From assembly GCA_947374505.1 (NCBI GenBank), contig CANCCE010000188.1, forward strand, positions 1 through 5,496: a DNA stretch of 5,496 nucleotides, written 5' to 3'. The position numbers and the translations under genes were made by a program. Source of the DNA: Comamonadaceae bacterium (lineage in GTDB: Bacteria; Pseudomonadota; Gammaproteobacteria; Burkholderiales; Burkholderiaceae_C). The notes under the pieces are model-generated. The model was not told the origin of the DNA. It saw nothing but the letters and a program-made list of their open reading frames with translations, and did no database searches. Within the stretch, counting starts at the first letter, position 1, and every line of letters starts with the position of its first letter. Shown piece by piece: positions 4,466 through 5,496 of this stretch.

Positions 4466-5496
4466 ATGACCGTATCCAACACAGAGCGCCCCTGGCTCAC
4501 CGCTTACCCCGAAGGCGTCCCCGCCGACATCGACGAAACGCAGTACGCCTCCTTGGTCGCGCTGATGGAAGAGAGCTTTGCCAAGTACGCCCACCGCGTG
4601 GCTTACAGCTTCATGGGCAAGGATGTCACGTTTGGACAGACCGACAAGCTGTCGACAGCCTTGGCGGCTTACCTGCAAGGCTTAGGCCTGACCAAGGGCG
4701 ATCGAATCGCCATCATGATGCCCAACTGCCCGCAATACCCGGTGACGGTGGCGGCCATCTTGCGCGCTGGCTACGTGGTGGTTAATGTCAACCCGCTGTA
4801 CACACCGCGGGAACTGGAATACCAGCTCAAAGACTCAGGTGCCAAGGCCATTGTCATCATCGAGAATTTCGCCAACACGCTCGAAGAATGTATCGCCAAC
4901 ACGCCGATCAAACACGTGGTGTTAGTGGCCATGGGCGACCAGCTCGGTTTTCTAAAGGGCGCGCTCGTCAATCTCGTGGTGAGGCATGTTAAAAAACTGG
5001 TGCCGACCTTCAACTTGCCTGCTGCCGTGCGCTTCAACGACGCCATTGCGCAAGGCCTTCGCGTCAAGCTGGTGCCACCCGACCTGAGCCCAGACGACGT
5101 TGCCGTGCTGCAGTACACCGGCGGCACTACCGGCGTCTCAAAAGGCGCGGTGCTGCTGCACCGCAACGTCATCGCCAACCTGCTGCAATCCGAAGCTTGG
5201 AATGCCCCGGCCATGGCCAGCCTGCCGGCCAGCACACAAGCCGTTTATGTGTGCGCCTTGCCGCTGTATCACATCTTCGCGTTCACAGTGAACATGATGC
5301 TGTGCCTGCGCACTGGCGCCAAAAACATCCTGATTCCGAATCCGCGTGACTTGCCGGCGGTCCTCAAAGAGCTCGCCAAGCACCAGGTGCATATTTTTCC
5401 GGCCGTCAACACGCTGTTCAATGGGCTCGCCCACCACCCCAACTTCAATTCAGTCGATTGGTCACACCTGAAAGTGTCCCTGGGTGGTGGCATGGC
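4466..5496 (+). CDS. fadD: Long-chain fatty acid-CoA ligase, N-terminal part (3' truncated by window)
   Basis: FadD activates long-chain fatty acids to acyl-CoA with ATP via an acyl-adenylate, usually at the inner membrane, feeding beta-oxidation or lipid synthesis. The frame is open from ATG 4466 to the window end, giving 343 full codons of an expected ~550-560. The AMP-binding signature YTGGTTGVSKGAVLLHRN (217-234) is complete with its P-loop Thr/Gly and Lys. Other family blocks are GLTKGDRIAIMMPNCPQYP (74-92), VNPLYTPRELEYQL (108-121), ALPLYHIFAFTVN (264-276) and, at the cut edge, SLGGGMA (338-344), a conserved adenylate-forming motif. The C-terminal ~200 residues, with the mobile lid domain and FadD linker motif, are missing from view. 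The PLYHIFAFTVN and NPLYTPREL blocks favour FadD over acetyl- or short-chain CoA synthetases, but chain-length preference cannot be read from the sequence. It probably forms a separate transcription unit from pnt. Confidence 0.93.
   Translation, partial: MTVSNTERPWLTAYPEGVPADIDETQYASLVALMEESFAKYAHRVAYSFMGKDVTFGQTDKLSTALAAYLQGLGLTKGDRIAIMMPNCPQYPVTVAAILRAGYVVVNVNPLYTPRELEYQLKDSGAKAIVIIENFANTLEECIANTPIKHVVLVAMGDQLGFLKGALVNLVVRHVKKLVPTFNLPAAVRFNDAIAQGLRVKLVPPDLSPDDVAVLQYTGGTTGVSKGAVLLHRNVIANLLQSEAWNAPAMASLPASTQAVYVCALPLYHIFAFTVNMMLCLRTGAKNILIPNPRDLPAVLKELAKHQVHIFPAVNTLFNGLAHHPNFNSVDWSHLKVSLGGGM

Noticed and set aside
3818..4678. 286-codon open frame on the minus strand across the pntB end, terminator and fadD start
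   Set aside because: It spans a perfect terminator and two well-identified genes on the other strand and has no recognisable domain; it is a codon-bias shadow.
1..5496. CRISPR array, tRNA or rRNA gene, insertion sequence, phage or defence genes
   Set aside because: No regularly spaced repeats, tRNA-like cloverleaf, terminal inverted repeats, transposase or defence-type domains were seen; the window is densely occupied by housekeeping genes.

Overview
The window looks like an ordinary chromosomal stretch of a GC-rich betaproteobacterium, most likely Burkholderiales and near Comamonadaceae. That placement is an inference from protein character, codon use (GC-rich third positions) and gene content, not from a database search. 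Every gene lies on the + strand. There are no RNA genes, insertion sequences, CRISPR arrays or phage genes. I found no previously undescribed system; the points of interest are regulatory and translational details.

Layout. (1) Bases 1-1305 hold the end of a compact housekeeping cluster: the C-terminus of thiL (thiamine-monophosphate kinase), pgpA (phosphatidylglycerophosphatase A) and a stand-alone CinA C-terminal domain protein (pncC/cinA type, NMN amidohydrolase family). The genes abut or nearly overlap and look translationally coupled. Between thiL and pgpA an 8-codon minicistron is joined to both genes by ATGA start/stop overlaps. (2) Bases 1306-1457 form a 152-base intergenic region. It carries a perfect TTGACA hexamer, three A-tracts spaced 29-30 bases apart (two inside a 12/13 direct repeat) and a GC-rich inverted repeat just before a strong ribosome binding site. 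This is presumably the pnt promoter region. (3) Bases 1458-4354 encode a complete proton-translocating NAD(P) transhydrogenase in the split three-gene form: pntAA (NAD(H)-binding domain I), pntAB (three membrane helices) and pntB (remaining membrane helices plus NADP(H)-binding domain III). pntAB and pntB overlap by ATGA. (4) A textbook Rho-independent terminator at 4356-4382 closes the pnt operon. (5) From 4466 to the window edge runs the first ~343 codons of a FadD-like long-chain acyl-CoA ligase with its own strong ribosome binding site; the gene is cut by the window end.

Functionally, the three Pnt subunits form one inner-membrane enzyme that uses the proton gradient to make NADPH from NADH. 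PncC (pyridine nucleotide recycling) and FadD (entry to beta-oxidation, which yields NADH) are metabolically compatible neighbours, but the intergenic signals argue that they are separate transcription units.
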